DNA of 64,000 nt from Tetragonia tetragonoides (lineage: Eukaryota; Streptophyta; Magnoliopsida; Caryophyllales; Aizoaceae): NCBI GenBank assembly GCA_038025085.1, contig CM076153.1:8029501-8093500 (forward strand), read 5' to 3'. Below are positions 22,223 to 33,195 of this stretch, piece after piece. The stretch's first letter is position 1. The number at the start of each line of letters is the position of its first letter. A model generated the notes under the pieces. The model saw only the letters and a list, made by a program, of their open reading frames with translations, was not told the DNA's origin and did no database searches. A program made the position numbers and the translations under genes.

Positions 22223-23695
22223 ATGGCAAAAACTAGCCCACCATCACCTTCATCTTCATGTGCATTACACGTAATACTATTCCCCTTCATGTCAAAAGGT
22301 CACACTATTCCTCTCCTTCACTTAGCTCAGCTCATACACATCCACCGCCCTAAAGCCACCTTCACCATCTTCACAACCCCGGCCAACGAGCCCTTCATCT
22401 CGCATTCACTCTCCTCCCTTCCTCCTCACCTTGTAACCATCATCTCCCTCCCTTTCCCCGCCACCGAGCTCATCCCCCCGGGCATTGAGTCCACTGATCA
22501 GCTCCCTTCCATGTCCCTCCTACCTGCCTTCCTTCGCGCCATCACACACCTACAAACTGGTCTTGAAATTGCCCTCGACGAGCTTCAAAACCGCCTCAAG
22601 GCTACGAGGACAGCATATATCATGATCTCCGATGGGTTCCTTTACTGGACTCAAGAATCAGCTTCCAAGTTTGACATCCCCAGGCTAGTTTTCTATGGGA
22701 TGAACTGCTATGCAATGACTATTTTCAAGCTTGTGGGGGCGGAAAGGGCTTTATCTTTAACACCTGAGCCCAAGGGTGAACTAATCCATGTTCCAGATTT
22801 TCCTTGGGTTAGAGTTACCAAAGATGATTTTGATAACCCATTTATTGAACTGAGCCCAAAGGGCCCCCGTTTGATTTTTTCATGAAATGCGATATTGCCA
22901 TTTCTAAGAGCTATGGTATGGTGGTTAATACTTTCTATGAGCTTGAGTCGAAGTTTGTGGACTACACTAACTCCAAATTTGAAACTAAAAATTTGCCCAT
23001 TGGGCCACTATGCTTGGCTGAGAAGCCCAAATTGGACAGATTGGAGAAGCGCACCACTCCAATAGAGTGGCTAAACCAAAAGCGGGCAGAAAAAAAGTTT
23101 GTTTTGTACGTAGCGTTTGGATCACAGGCCGAGATATCGAATGAACAGTTGAAGGAAATCACTGTTGGGCTGGAGAAATCGGGGGTCGATTTCTTGTGGG
23201 CTTTGAGGATAAAGCCTAACCAAGCGGAGGTCATGGAAGGTTTTGAAGAGAAGGTCAAAGGGAGAGGATTGGTTGTGAGAGGGTGGATAGAGCAAAGAGA
23301 CGTGCTAGAGCATGAGAGTGTTCACGGATTTTTAAGTCATTGCGGATGGAACTCGGTGATGGAGAGCATCTGTGCAGGGGTGCCGATTTTGGCATGGCCT
23401 ATGTTGGCGGAGCAACCCCTAAACGCGAGGATGGTGGTGGAGGAGATCAAGGTCGGTTTACGAGTAGAGACTTGCGATAGGTCACTACGAGGGTTCGTGG
23501 AGGGTGAATGGTTGAGTAAGATAGTGAGGGAGTTGATGGAAGGAGAGAGGGAAGGTTGTTCGAACAAAAGTCAAGGAGCTCCGCGAGGTAGCCAACAAGG
23601 TTGTGGTAGAAGGCGGGTCCTCTTGGTGTAATGTAGAATTACTATTGCATGAGTTAGAGGCAAAACAATTTAGTCAAGTCATGAGAATGGTGTGA
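22223..23695 (+). pseudogene. UGT90A-like pseudogene, copy 2 (two frameshifts)
   Basis: It is closely similar to the intact gene at 19304 over its whole length, starting MAKTSPPSPSSS. Relative to that copy, one base is missing near 22845 (GAACTGAG against GAAAATGAG). The upstream frame then stops soon after PKGP, and the body resumes in another frame at about 22882. A 2-bp loss near 23550, in an AG-rich run, shifts the frame again before the C-terminal ~40 codons. The PSPG region, including HCGWNS and a normal RGW entry, is intact. The lesions are few, so inactivation is probably recent. A sequencing or assembly error cannot be fully excluded. Confidence 0.88.
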
Positions 23696-24841
23696 TAAAG
23701 TTGCCAGGATAATAGCTCCGCTCCTACTCTGAAATAATAGAAAAGATGCAAACTAATAGAAATAGAGTGATGAGGGCAGAGCAATGGTAGGAAAGGGAAA
23801 CTGACCACAACTAGCAACTAACACGAGTTGGGATCCTCTTCATTTCCTAAATGGAGGGTTGGACCTCCTTCTCTCATTTTGCCGAACCGTGAACGATTGT
23901 CTAAGGTGTTTCTATGCAATTGAGAGGTGATATCCCAATACGTGACCCCCCCCCCCCAATGATTTGTCAGATCAATTCATGAATTCCCAACAACTGTGCA
24001 TAAATTTTCTATTAAGTAGTGTCCCGTTACCTTTGTCAAACGATGGCAAGCAGTAGCGTACCCTGAAATTTTTTAATATGGGTGCAATCACGATAACTCA
24101 TGTATGTGTAATAGTCACACGAGGCACAAATTGAATTCAACGGTTTACAAATTGGCAAAGTAATTTATAAATTCAAAATTATTTTTTTGTGTTTTCACAA
24201 TGACCCGAAATAATTATTATCACTAAATTATTCAAATTTGGACATGGAAAACATAGTAGACACTTATACTTGTAAACAAGCGCGGATCTAGAAAACTAAT
24301 AATATAGGTGCCAAAAATGAATTATTAAATAATATAGGTACTGAAACTAAATTATTAGGGTATTTTAGCAATAATTTTCAAAAAATCCAAAACCTAGGGT
24401 ATTTTAGCAAAACTTTCCCAAAAAACTGGTTGTCCGGGACCCCGAGGCCCTGTAAGTTGTTACATGGGAAAAAGAAACTAAAAGATTTGGGTGTGACTTT
24501 AAAGTTCCAAAAATACAAGTGATTTCTTGAAACCAACCCACATAATAGTGTACTCAACCAACCCAATTAAAAGTGTATTCAACCAACCCAAATAATAGTG
24601 TACTAGAGTAATAGACTAGATTTCTCTTCAAAAAAACAAAAACAAAAAAAAAAAGACTGTAGATTTCAACAGAAGCTCTAAACTTGAAAATTAAGTGCCA
24701 ACTAATAAAACAGGACCTCTGTATTCAATGCACGAGACATAAATATTGGTCAAGTTCTGCTAGCTTGATCTGTTGCAATATCATCCACCTGTTTGTTTCT
24801 GATCTTCAACTACAAAGAAAGAAGAAGATACAGAGATATCA
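23696..24841. other. Spacer between UGT copies 2 and 3
   Basis: No gene is visible. There is a C-run at 23947-23957, AT-rich sequence, and a short repeated phrase (CAACCAACCCA...ATAGTGTACT) three times between 24530 and 24610. The last ~150 bp form the upstream region of copy 3. Confidence 0.4.
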
Positions 24842-26256
24842 ATGGGAGATTCATCATCATCTACCCACACACACGTACTGTTGTTCCCCATGATGTCAAA
24901 AGGGCACACTATTCCCCTCCTCCACTTAGCCAAGCTCATCCACATGCACCGTCCTAAAGCTACCTTCACCATCTTCACAACCCCGGTCAACGACTCTTTT
25001 GTCTCGCTTTCTCTCTCGTCCCTCCCTACCCACCTTGTCAACATCGTCTCCCTCCCTTTCTCGGCCAGTGAACTCCCCACCAAGGCTGAGTCTATTTTAC
25101 ATGATTTTGCCAATGCCAGCCAACAGCTTCAAACCGGCTTTGAAATCGCTCTCAAAGAGCTTCGGAATCAACGTAAGGTGGTCACATGCCTCATCTCGGA
25201 TGGCTTCCTTCACTGGACACAGACACAGCAATCGGCGTCCAGGTTTAACATCCCAAGGTTAGTCTTCTATGGGATGAGCAGCTATGCACAGACTATCAAT
25301 AATCTTGTATTGGAGCACAGGATTGGCTTTAGTGAGCTTGAGCCAGAGCTGATCCAGGTTCCAGATTTCCCTTGGGTTAGAGTGACAAAGAATGACTTCA
25401 TTAGCCCTTTCAATGAGCCTGAGCCTAAAGGCCCCATGGTTGATTTTGTTGTCAAGTGTGCTATTGCCACTTCCAAGAGCTATGGTTTGCTGCTCAATAG
25501 TTTCTATGAACTTGAGCCCAAGTTTGTGGATTACTGGAACTCCAAATTTGAGCCTATAAAAGTTGGCCCATTGGACCGTTTAACTTGGCTGAAAAGCCCA
25601 AATGCAAGAGGACGGAGAATTTCGCCTCTTGGTTTAACTGGTTGGACCAAAAGCATGCTGAAAGGAAGCCCGTATTGTATGTAGCGTTTGGGTCACAAGC
25701 CGAGATATCTAACGAGCAGCTGAAGGAAATCACAATTGGTCTGGAGAAATCGGAGGCAAACTTCTTGTGGGCTTTGAGGATAAAGCCCAACCAAAAGGAA
25801 GTCATGGAGGGCTTCGAAGAGAGGTTGAAAGGGAGAGGATTAGCTCTGAGAGGGTGGGTAGAACAGAGAGAAATATTGGAGCATGACAGCGTTCAAGGGT
25901 TCTTGAGTCACTGCGGGTTGAACTCGATCATAGAGAGTATATCTGCAGGTGTGCCTATCTTGGCATGGCCTATGCTGGCAGAACAACCTTTGAACGCGAG
26001 GATGGTTGTGGAGGAGATCAAAGTAGGGTTGTGAGTTGAAACTCACGATGGGACTGTGCAAGGGTTTGTGCAGGGAGAAGAATTAAGTAAGTTGGTGAGC
26101 GAGTTGATGGGTGGAGAGAAAGGAAAGGTTATCAGAAAGACGGTCATGGAGCTCAGTGAGACCGCTAACAAGACTGTGGAAGAAGGCGGGTCATCATGGC
26201 ATAATATGCAATTGTTATTGAATGAGATAGAGGCATTACAATTTACAAATGAGTGA
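24842..26256 (+). pseudogene. UGT90A-like pseudogene, copy 3 (frameshift plus nonsense)
   Basis: The frame opens MGDSSSSTHTH and follows the family to the segment NSKFEP. A small indel near 25555-25565 then shifts the frame, and the body continues in the frame covering 25585-26034. There an in-frame TGA (26032-26034) stands where the intact copy has CGA, after EEIKVGL. The rest, about 70 codons ending EALQFTNE, follows to 26256. The PSPG box reads HCGLNS: the invariant Trp is Leu, as in copy 4. A LINE fragment starts about 10 bp after the end. Confidence 0.9.
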
Positions 26257-26266
26257 AAGTTTTTAA

Positions 26267-26530
26267 AATAAGAAATTTTTTATTAATCAATTCAGAAAAG
26301 AATATAAAAAAGAGGACAAGGCATCCTCATAAGCAATCAAAAGAAACTACAGATCTCGCCAATGGCGTTGTATAAACGTAAGCGGAACGCCCTTAAAAGC
26401 ACCCGTCGCCTTAGCCCAAAAGGAGGCCAAATAGACCACATGGTCCCAGACATAGTCTATAGGCTTCCCAACATCCCGAAACACCTTAGAGTTCCTCTCC
26501 AACCAAATGCACTATAGGATGGCCAAAGAT
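26267..26530 (-). mobile_element. LINE (non-LTR retrotransposon) 3' fragment
   Basis: Reading the minus strand gives words typical of the end of plant LINE polyproteins: WLERNSKVF, DVGKPIDYVWDHV, LASFWAKAT and PLTFIQRHWRDL. This is the region after the reverse transcriptase, at the zf-RVT end. The fragment is short, with an A/T-rich 3' end next to the UGT copy 3 stop codon. It is a typical 5'-truncated, dead insertion. Confidence 0.7.
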
Positions 26531-27488
26531 TTAAAGTCAAAATAATACTTTAACAAGCTACAAGAGCAATGGCTTTGCACCAATCCAGCAATAGCTATGA
26601 CAGGCCAAAATATTTTGTTTACATTTCTTTTTTCCTAGTCATTTTAGTATCTTTTATGTCTGTATTCAGTGTCTACTACTACTAATAATAATTATTGTTG
26701 TTATTAAGAAAATAATCAAATTTTAAGCAATACACCATGTACAAATTCTTATTGCACAAAATTTTATTTTAGAAAAATAGTGGTCATTACATGTAAATTT
26801 TTAATATTTTTAGAAGTATTAACATTCTCCCCTTGTTCACAAAAAAGTATTTATGTCGCTTTCCAAACTCAAATTTCGATCATTAAATTTTATTTTATTT
26901 TATTTTCTTAAAATCTAGTACTCTATCTTTTTAGAAATATATGAAAATATCTATTTTTCATTGCCAATTTATTTGTTTTAAAACTTAAACATGCTTGGCA
27001 CATAGGATAAAATAGATGCATATATGTGAGGATGTGCACTAAGGTCTTTTTTTTTTTTTTTTTTTTTTGGGGAGAGGTGTGCACTAAGGACGTTGCGACA
27101 TTGGAAAAAGAAACTACACATTTAGGCTTGACTTAATTTTGTTAAAAAAAATACAAGTGAATTATTGAAACCTACCCTAATATTGATACTCAACAAACCA
27201 CTAAATTTAAATATTATAGGCGAAGAAAGCAGCACCTCTATTGTCATCACATATGTACTCTAATGCCCACCATAAAGCCGAAACACTTGCAACAAACCTA
27301 TAATATAATCATGGGAGTGTCCGTTTCTCCTATCCTGCAATATACTACTAGAATTGCAGTTCACCTGCTAGGACCAACTAGCAAAAATACAATACGCGAG
27401 ACATTATATTAGTGTAAGTTCTGCTAGCTTCAACTGTTGCATTATCATAAACAGAAGGAAAGAAAGAAGAGGAGATAGAAAGAGATCA
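26531..27488. other. Spacer between UGT copies 3 and 4
   Basis: This stretch is AT-rich, with a T-run of about 20 near 27050. No gene or clear repeat border is seen. The last ~100 bp are the leader of copy 4, similar to that of copy 3 (AGTTCTGCTAGCTTSA). Confidence 0.35.
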
Positions 27489-28381
27489 ATGGAAGATTCA
27501 TCATCATCTTCTGAAACACACATAGTGTTGTTCCCTTTCATGTCAAAAGGCCACACTATTCCTCTCCTCCACTTAGCCAAGCTCATCCATTTGCATCGCC
27601 CTAAAGCCACCTTCACAGTCTTCACAACCCCAGCCAACGAGCCCTTCGTATCAGTTTCCCTCTCCTCTCTCCCTCCCCACCTCATCAACGTCATCCCCAT
27701 CCCTTTCCCGCCCAGCGAGCTCCCACCCGGGGTTGAGTCCACTGATCAGCTCCCTTCCATAAATGTCTTCCATGCTTTTGTCAACGCTACTCAACAGCTT
27801 CAAACCAGTTTTGAAATTGCTCTCGAAGAGCTTCTGAATCGTCGTAAGGTGGTCACATGCCTCATCTCGGATGGCTTCCTTTACTGGACTCAACAATCGG
27901 CTTTCAAGTTTAACATCCCCAGGTTAGTCTTCCATTGCATGAGCAGCTATGCACATACCATCTGTAAATTTGTATTGGAGCAAAGGATTACGTTCAGTGG
28001 GTCTATTGCCCTATGATGAGCTGATACAGGTTCCAGATTTCCCTTGGGTTAGAGTGACGAAAAATGACTTTGAGAGTCCATTCAATGAGCCTGAGCCTAA
28101 AGGTCCCATGGTTGATTTTCTTGTCAAGTGTGCTATTGCCACTTCCAAGAGCTATGGCTTGTTGCTCAATAGTTTCTATGAGCTTGAGCCAGAGTTCGTG
28201 GATTACTGGAACTCCAAACTGCAGCCTAGGAGTTGGCCCGTTGGACCGTTTAACTTGGCTGAGAGGCCCAAATGCAAGAGGATGGAGAATTCCGCCACTT
28301 GGATTAACTGGTTGGACCAAAAGCAGGCTGAAAGGAAGCCCGTTTTGTACGTAGCATTTGGTTCACAAGCTGAAATATCTA

Positions 28382-28456
28382 GGGTGTTACTAAATACCGC
28401 CCCTAAATTACTACCTACCGCCCCCCCAAATTCCAATTTTGCCCTTTTTTAAATTT
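28382..28456 (+). repeat. Left terminal inverted repeat of the MULE
   Basis: It begins GGGTGTTACTAAATACCGCC and matches the reverse complement of 31500-31574. Mismatches cluster in the first eight bases. Confidence 0.85.
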
Positions 28457-28643
28457 CCACTCATCCTCTCCCTCTCTAACTCTCACACCAATTCTCCCTC
28501 TCTACCACCCACTCTCATACCCAACCTTCATCAACATTCACTCAAGCAACGGCCGCGGATGTCTGCCGGCGACCAGGAAGTGCCGTCGACGGTGGCGGAG
28601 GTAAATTTTTTTTTTGCGCATTTTTTTTGCACAGTCGTCTGAA

Positions 28644-28806
28644 ATTTTCGACTCACCCTTGGGTGAGTCGTCTGCGACAGGCGACCAAATTAAGGGTGAG
28701 TCGTCTGCCGATCTCGACTCACCCTTGGGTGAGTCGTCTGCTACAGGCGACTCACCCTTGGGTGGGTCGTCTGCCGCAGACGACTCACCCTTGGGTGAGT
28801 CGAGAT
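28644..28806 (+). repeat. Subterminal clustered inverted-repeat motifs of the MULE, left side
   Basis: The motif GACTCACCC-TT-GGGTGAGTC (9-bp complementary arms around TT) occurs four times here at about 28650, 28714, 28748 and 28781. It is interspersed with GTCGTCTG/CAGACGAC words and a half copy near 28692. Two more copies lie near the right end (about 31282 and 31313), one with an AA centre. The motifs are placed symmetrically and could be transposase binding sites or form hairpins. Confidence 0.85.
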
Positions 28807-28830
28807 CTGCAGACGACCGACAAAAAAAAA

Positions 28831-28835
28831 ATTAA

Positions 28836-28923
<88 letters not shown>

Positions 28924-29055
28924 TATTGTTATTATTATTATTATTATTATTATTTATGGTTATTATTATTATTATTATTATTATTTATTGTTATTATTAT
29001 TATTATTATTTATTGTTATTATTATTATTATTATTATTTATTGTTATTATTAATA
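28831..29055 (+). repeat. (ATT)n microsatellite in the left arm of the MULE
   Basis: About 220 bp of almost pure TTA/ATT triplets are interrupted by TTTATTGTTA words. Their regular recurrence suggests a higher-order expansion. A long poly-Ile/Tyr frame across it is an artefact. Confidence 0.95.
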
Positions 29056-30230
29056 TTGTTTCTTCCATGGTCCAAACGGAAATTTGAGACGCCCGTCCCT
29101 TGGTTCAGTCGGTTTTGATAGACGTTTGAATTTAAGATTAAGCTAACATTGTTTTCGTTAGGTTCCTTTGGAGCGGTTCGGTGGTGATGGTGTTGATTAC
29201 AGTACGCATTTCGTCACTGATGAGTTATTTGATAGTGATACAGATGCAATTAATTGGGCAAAACAAATTGCCCTTACTATCGGGTTTGAGTTGATAATTT
29301 CGTCACACAAGAAGAATGGAAGCGTAAAATTGTTAAAATGCAATCGAGGTGAACGCTACAGAGGGGAATTAAGAGACTTAGATACTGCTGCTCGGAAGAA
29401 ATCGAAAACAAAGGCTTGTAAATGTACGTTCCAGTTAAGAGCTCGGCAAGTGTATGGGTCCAATAGTTGGATGATTGTCACATTGCCTGGGATTAGGGGT
29501 ACGCACAACCATGACTTTGCTGTGTTTCCTGAGGGATATCGTCAGATGAGTGGTCTTAGTCCTGGGTCAAAGAAACTCGTTCGTGACATGACTTCGGCAC
29601 AAACAAAGCCATGTGCTATCTTGGCCGCTATTCAGGAGAAAGCAAGCAAACAGCATGGAATTTTACCACAATATATCACATCTATTAACCATTTAACCAA
29701 TTACAACATTCTAGATTTTTGCATGCCCTTGCACTTTCAACCAAAAACTGCAAAGAAAGGGGAAAAAACCTCCAAAACATTACTCCTTTATACCTCCTAA
29801 ATAAAATTAATGACATGATATACACACTAGATACATCATACATGGTAACCATGAATTGTATAGATATAGAACTTCAACCCCCACAGTCTTTGAACATTTG
29901 CCAAAAATAACTAGTCTTTTTTGGCATGCTCATTATTATTTGGGATCTATATCATTAACATGTCTTACTGGGTTCTACATAACTACTACAGTACTACTCC
30001 ATATTATCAACCAAAATATATATAAAAAAAAGGAAAAAGAAAAAAAAAAAAAAAAAAAAAAAAAAGCCATAACACCATCTCTTAAGAGGTTCATAACATT
30101 TCTTAAAAAACAACAAAAAAAAAAAACGAAGAGCAATAATGTTTGCAAAAAGCAAAAACCCAAAAAACATTTCTTTAAAAATTTAAAAAAGCAAAAACAG
30201 AACATGTGTAAAGAAGATAGTGATATATAC

Positions 30231-30461
30231 CTGAATAAGCTCCATCAAGAAGTGGATGTCTTTAGTATAGAGTTCAGCTGAAAGGCTAGTAACCACATGA
30301 TGAAGATCTTGGGTAAGAGGGTTTGGTTGTTTAGCTCCAATTGAAAACTTTTTTGTTCTTATTTCTTCAATGTGTTCCCTTGGCGTCAATCTTTTATTAG
30401 TTGGTGTCTCTGCTTCACTACTGATCACCTTATTGCTTTCGTTGTTGATTTCTATCTTCAT
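30231..30461 (-). pseudogene. Captured first exon of a NO VEIN/sacsin-like HSP90-type ATPase gene
   Basis: On the minus strand the ATG at 30459-30461 opens a 77-codon exon containing TPREHIEEIR, KFSIGAKQPNPLTQDLH, SLSAELYTKD and IHFLMELIQ. The exon ends at a GTATAT donor (30229-30230). In plant NO VEIN-like and related histidine-kinase/HSP90-fold ATPases, this block begins the protein and the next exon continues with NAEDN. Here no such exon follows. The fragment lies wholly inside the MULE together with upstream sequence to about 31100, so it was captured. Whether it is transcribed is unknown. Confidence 0.75.
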
Positions 30462-31139
30462 TTGGGTTCTTATTGATTTATATGTTTATGAAAATTAAGG
30501 CGGTTTTGCTGTGTGTTGTGTTGGGTATGTTTTAGGCTTGTTACTTGTGAGTTGTGATTTGTGAAGAATGATCAAACTAGAGGAGAGAGAAAGAAGGAGA
30601 GTGGAAAGAATTATACAATTAGATGTTTGGTAAATAATGATAAAAGTATCTGCATGACATGAATGACGTTTCGATGCAATAATACTGATATTAATTAGCA
30701 CAGTAGCCATTGAGTGTTAAGTTGGACTTAAGGCGATAAGGGTAGAAAGATTTGATTTGACAGTTCCCTGCCCTGTCTTTCACAAAATCACAGTGCTAAT
30801 TTTTTATTTTTTGTAGGGGGGTAACTGCAACTTCAATAAGAACTAAAATAAATTGGTAAGAATATAGACGTTTTTTTTTTTGGGATTAAAATTGTGTAGT
30901 TAAACTAAATTATTTCAGGATTCATCTAAAACGTGGAGTTTCTGATAAGTCTCGGTAAGAATAGACGTTTAGGTATGTACTTTTTCACTTATTGGGTTTT
31001 ATCTAATCAGTGAAAATAAGTAGTAAAATCTTAAAGGATGAGTGCGAATCAGGAGTTAGATTTTATTGAATCAGTGACAATCAGCGGCAAGATCTTACGT
31101 AATCAGTGAAAATCAGTGGCATGATCAGTAATTAATTAA

Positions 31140-31370
31140 ACAATAATCAGTAATAATAATAATAATAATAATAATAATATTAATAATAATAACAATAAAT
31201 AATAATAATAATAACAATAAATAATAATAATAATAATAAATAATAATAATAATATTTTTTTGCACAGTCGTCTGAAATTTCCGACTCACCCTTGGGTGAG
31301 TCGTATGCGACCGGCGACTCACCCAAGGGTGAGTCGTCTGTAGGAGACGACTGTGAAAAAAAAATGCGCA
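31140..31370 (-). repeat. Right-arm (AAT)n tract and subterminal motifs of the MULE
   Basis: An (AAT)n run at 31151-31255 with AACAATAAAT interruptions mirrors the left arm. It is followed by CAGTCGTCTGAAATTT, two GACTCACCC...GGGTGAGTC motifs and GCGCAAAAAAAAATTT. The order is the exact inverse of 28590-29055. Confidence 0.9.
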
Positions 31371-31499
31371 AAAAAAAATTTTACCGGTGGTGGTTGTGCC
31401 GTGAGTGGTGGTGGTTGCCGGTGTGATGGTGTGATGGTGAGGATGAGTGAGAGTGAGTGAGGAAGAGAGGATGAGTGAGAGTGAGTGAGAGTGAGTGAG

Positions 31500-31574
31500 G
31501 AAAAGGGGTGAGGGTAAAATTGGAAATTGGGGGGGGCGGTAGCTAGTAAAAAGGGGCGGTATTTAGCAATTCAC
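31500..31574 (-). repeat. Right terminal inverted repeat of the MULE
   Basis: It ends ...GGGGCGGTATTTAGCAATTCAC and is the inverted partner of the left terminus. The target duplication AATATCTA follows directly. Confidence 0.85.
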
Positions 31575-32137
31575 AATATCTAACGAGCAGTTGAAGGAAA
31601 TCACAATTGGGCTCGAGAAATCGGACGCGAACTTCTTGTGGGCTTTGAGGATAAAGCCCAACCAAGAGGAAGTTATGAAAGGCTTTGAGGACAGGGTGAA
31701 AGGGAGAGGACTGGTTCTAAGAGGGTGGGTCGAACAAAGAGAAGTATTGGAACATGAGAGCGTTCAAGGGTTCTTGAGTCACTGCGGGTTGAACTCAATG
31801 ATAGAGTATATGTGCAGGTGTGCCTATTTTGGCATGGCCTATGCTGGCAGAACAACCTTTGAACGCAAGAATGGTTGTGGAGGAGATCAAAGTAGGGTTA
31901 CGAGTTGAAACTCGCGATGGGTCAATGCAAGGGTTTGTAAAGGGGGAAGGGTTAAGTAAGATGGTGAGGGAGTTGATGGGTGGAGAGAAAGGGAAAGTTG
32001 TCAAAAACACGACCAGGGAGCTAAGTGTGGTCGCTAACAAGGCCGTGGAAGAAGGCGGGTCATCCTGGCGTAATATGCAATCATTATTGAATGAGTTAAA
32101 GGCAACACAAATTAGTGCAAGTCACGAGAATGAATAA

Positions 32138-33195
32138 CTTGACAACCTTGAAGAGTAATGGCTCCGGTCCAACTCCCGTAATAGCTAATTAACGGGCCGT
32201 AATATTATATTTAATTACCTGCTTTTCTTCTAGTTGTTTAAATCACTATTGTAACTTCTCTGTCTGAATTTTCAATGTCTATTACCATGGGGTGTTTTAT
32301 TTTAAAAATAACTTATTTGACAATCACCATTGCGATGAGGATGTCGAGATTCATTAAGTGATGGTGCTTGAGCTACGTAGTATTACTGTACAAGTAGTAG
32401 GGAGGTCTGATATCCTAATACATGATCCAACTGAATTCATAAAAAACCAACATGTGTGCACAGAATATCATTCAACCAATGTCTCTTTATATCCTTCCTT
32501 GTCAATTAATTCGATACTAGGAGAAAAGGTAAAGACAACTCAGTCAGGGACAAAAATAAGTGGTCTTAGCTAAATACATCATTTGAATTGCATATGCCCT
32601 GCAGATGATTATCCTATTATGCAAAAGGTGACTACTATATTTCCGATCCTAAGAGGCTTATCTACCTTTTGTGCTTCATCTGGTCTTTGTGCTTTCAACT
32701 TATTTTTATTGATAATCAATGTTGATTATTATTTTTGATGATTTTTGTTGAACTTTGTTAATTTTTGTTGATTCTACTGAATTTTATTAATTTTTGTTGA
32801 AATTTGTAGAATTTTGATTATTGTACTGAAGTCATAAGTTCCCTATCAAAATCTCAACAGGACCACTGAGGCTTCAGTTTCTGTGTTGGGACTTTCGCTT
32901 GCAGCTACATTCTAATGTGGTATCCAATTTGCTTGACAAGATAGAGCCCAAAATAAAGACTTGGCTATTTAGGCACCTAACCTATGCTTAGCATGACCTT
33001 GGTTTGAGTCAATTTCTATTTAACAATACAGGTACACAAGATTAATTTAGTCACCATTCACCAAGAGAAACATGCTTAGCATTGTAACCAAAGAGGCAAA
33101 GAGTTGTATACTTTTAGAATTCAGTAATGAAATCAGAGACATGTACCAGAAAATGATTGTGAGTTGGATAGATAATAGAAGAGTGAACCAGACGC
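32138..33195. other. Spacer between UGT copy 4 and the DSS1 gene
   Basis: The first ~150 bp are the 3' flank of UGT copy 4, similar to that of copy 1 (GTAATGGCTCCG...). Around 32690-32830 the phrase TTTTTGTTGAATTT recurs as a loose T/G-rich repeat. No gene is seen. DSS1 transcription (minus strand) should end here. Confidence 0.4.

Larger units (their letters stand above)
28559..29705 (+). pseudogene. Truncated MULE transposase, FAR1-like DNA-binding region
   Basis: A likely first exon (28559-28600, MSAGDQEVPSTVAE) ends at a GT donor. The acceptor at 29160-29161 opens exon 2 with VPLERFGGDG. Exon 2 holds the zinc-finger-like pattern of FAR1/MULE proteins: a conserved Cys near KLLKCNRGE, KACKCTFQL and then THNHDF, consistent with a C-C-H-H FAR1 domain. 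Similarity continues through KKLVRDM, KPCAILAAI and HGILPQYIT and fades at about 29705. The DDE catalytic core is absent. The intron between the exons contains the subterminal repeats and the (ATT)n tract. Confidence 0.75.
28382..31574 (+). mobile_element. MULE (Mutator-like) transposon carrying a captured gene fragment (Pack-MULE-like)
   Basis: The 3,193-bp element is flanked by perfect AATATCTA duplications (28374-28381 and 31575-31582). MULEs usually make 9 bp; the ninth base mismatches. Terminal inverted repeats of about 75 bp share CTAAATACCGCCCCT, CTACCGCCCCCCC and TTCCAATTTT. The inverted similarity then continues more loosely through subterminal repeats and an (ATT)n tract on each side. 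Inside are the first exons of a FAR1-type transposase (+) and one exon of a NO VEIN-like gene (-). The transposase core is missing, so the element is non-autonomous. It interrupts UGT copy 4. Confidence 0.88.
27489..32137 (+). pseudogene. UGT90A-like pseudogene, copy 4, split by a MULE insertion
   Basis: The 5' part (27489-28381) begins MEDSSSSSETH. A frameshift near 27990-28010 separates the first ~170 codons from the segment starting ELIQVPDFPW. At 28382 the sequence AEIS is broken by a 3,193-bp transposon, and the gene resumes at 31575 with the duplicated target AATATCTA. A second frameshift near 31808 (2 bp lost relative to copy 3) falls in the PSPG box. The final frame ends at 32137. The box again has HCGLNS. 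Copies 3 and 4 share this residue and N-terminal features, so they form one subpair. Confidence 0.92.

Noticed and set aside
28820..29060. Long Ile/Tyr/Leu-rich frame over the (ATT)n tract
   Set aside because: It is pure microsatellite translation. The tract lies in an intron of the transposase fragment.
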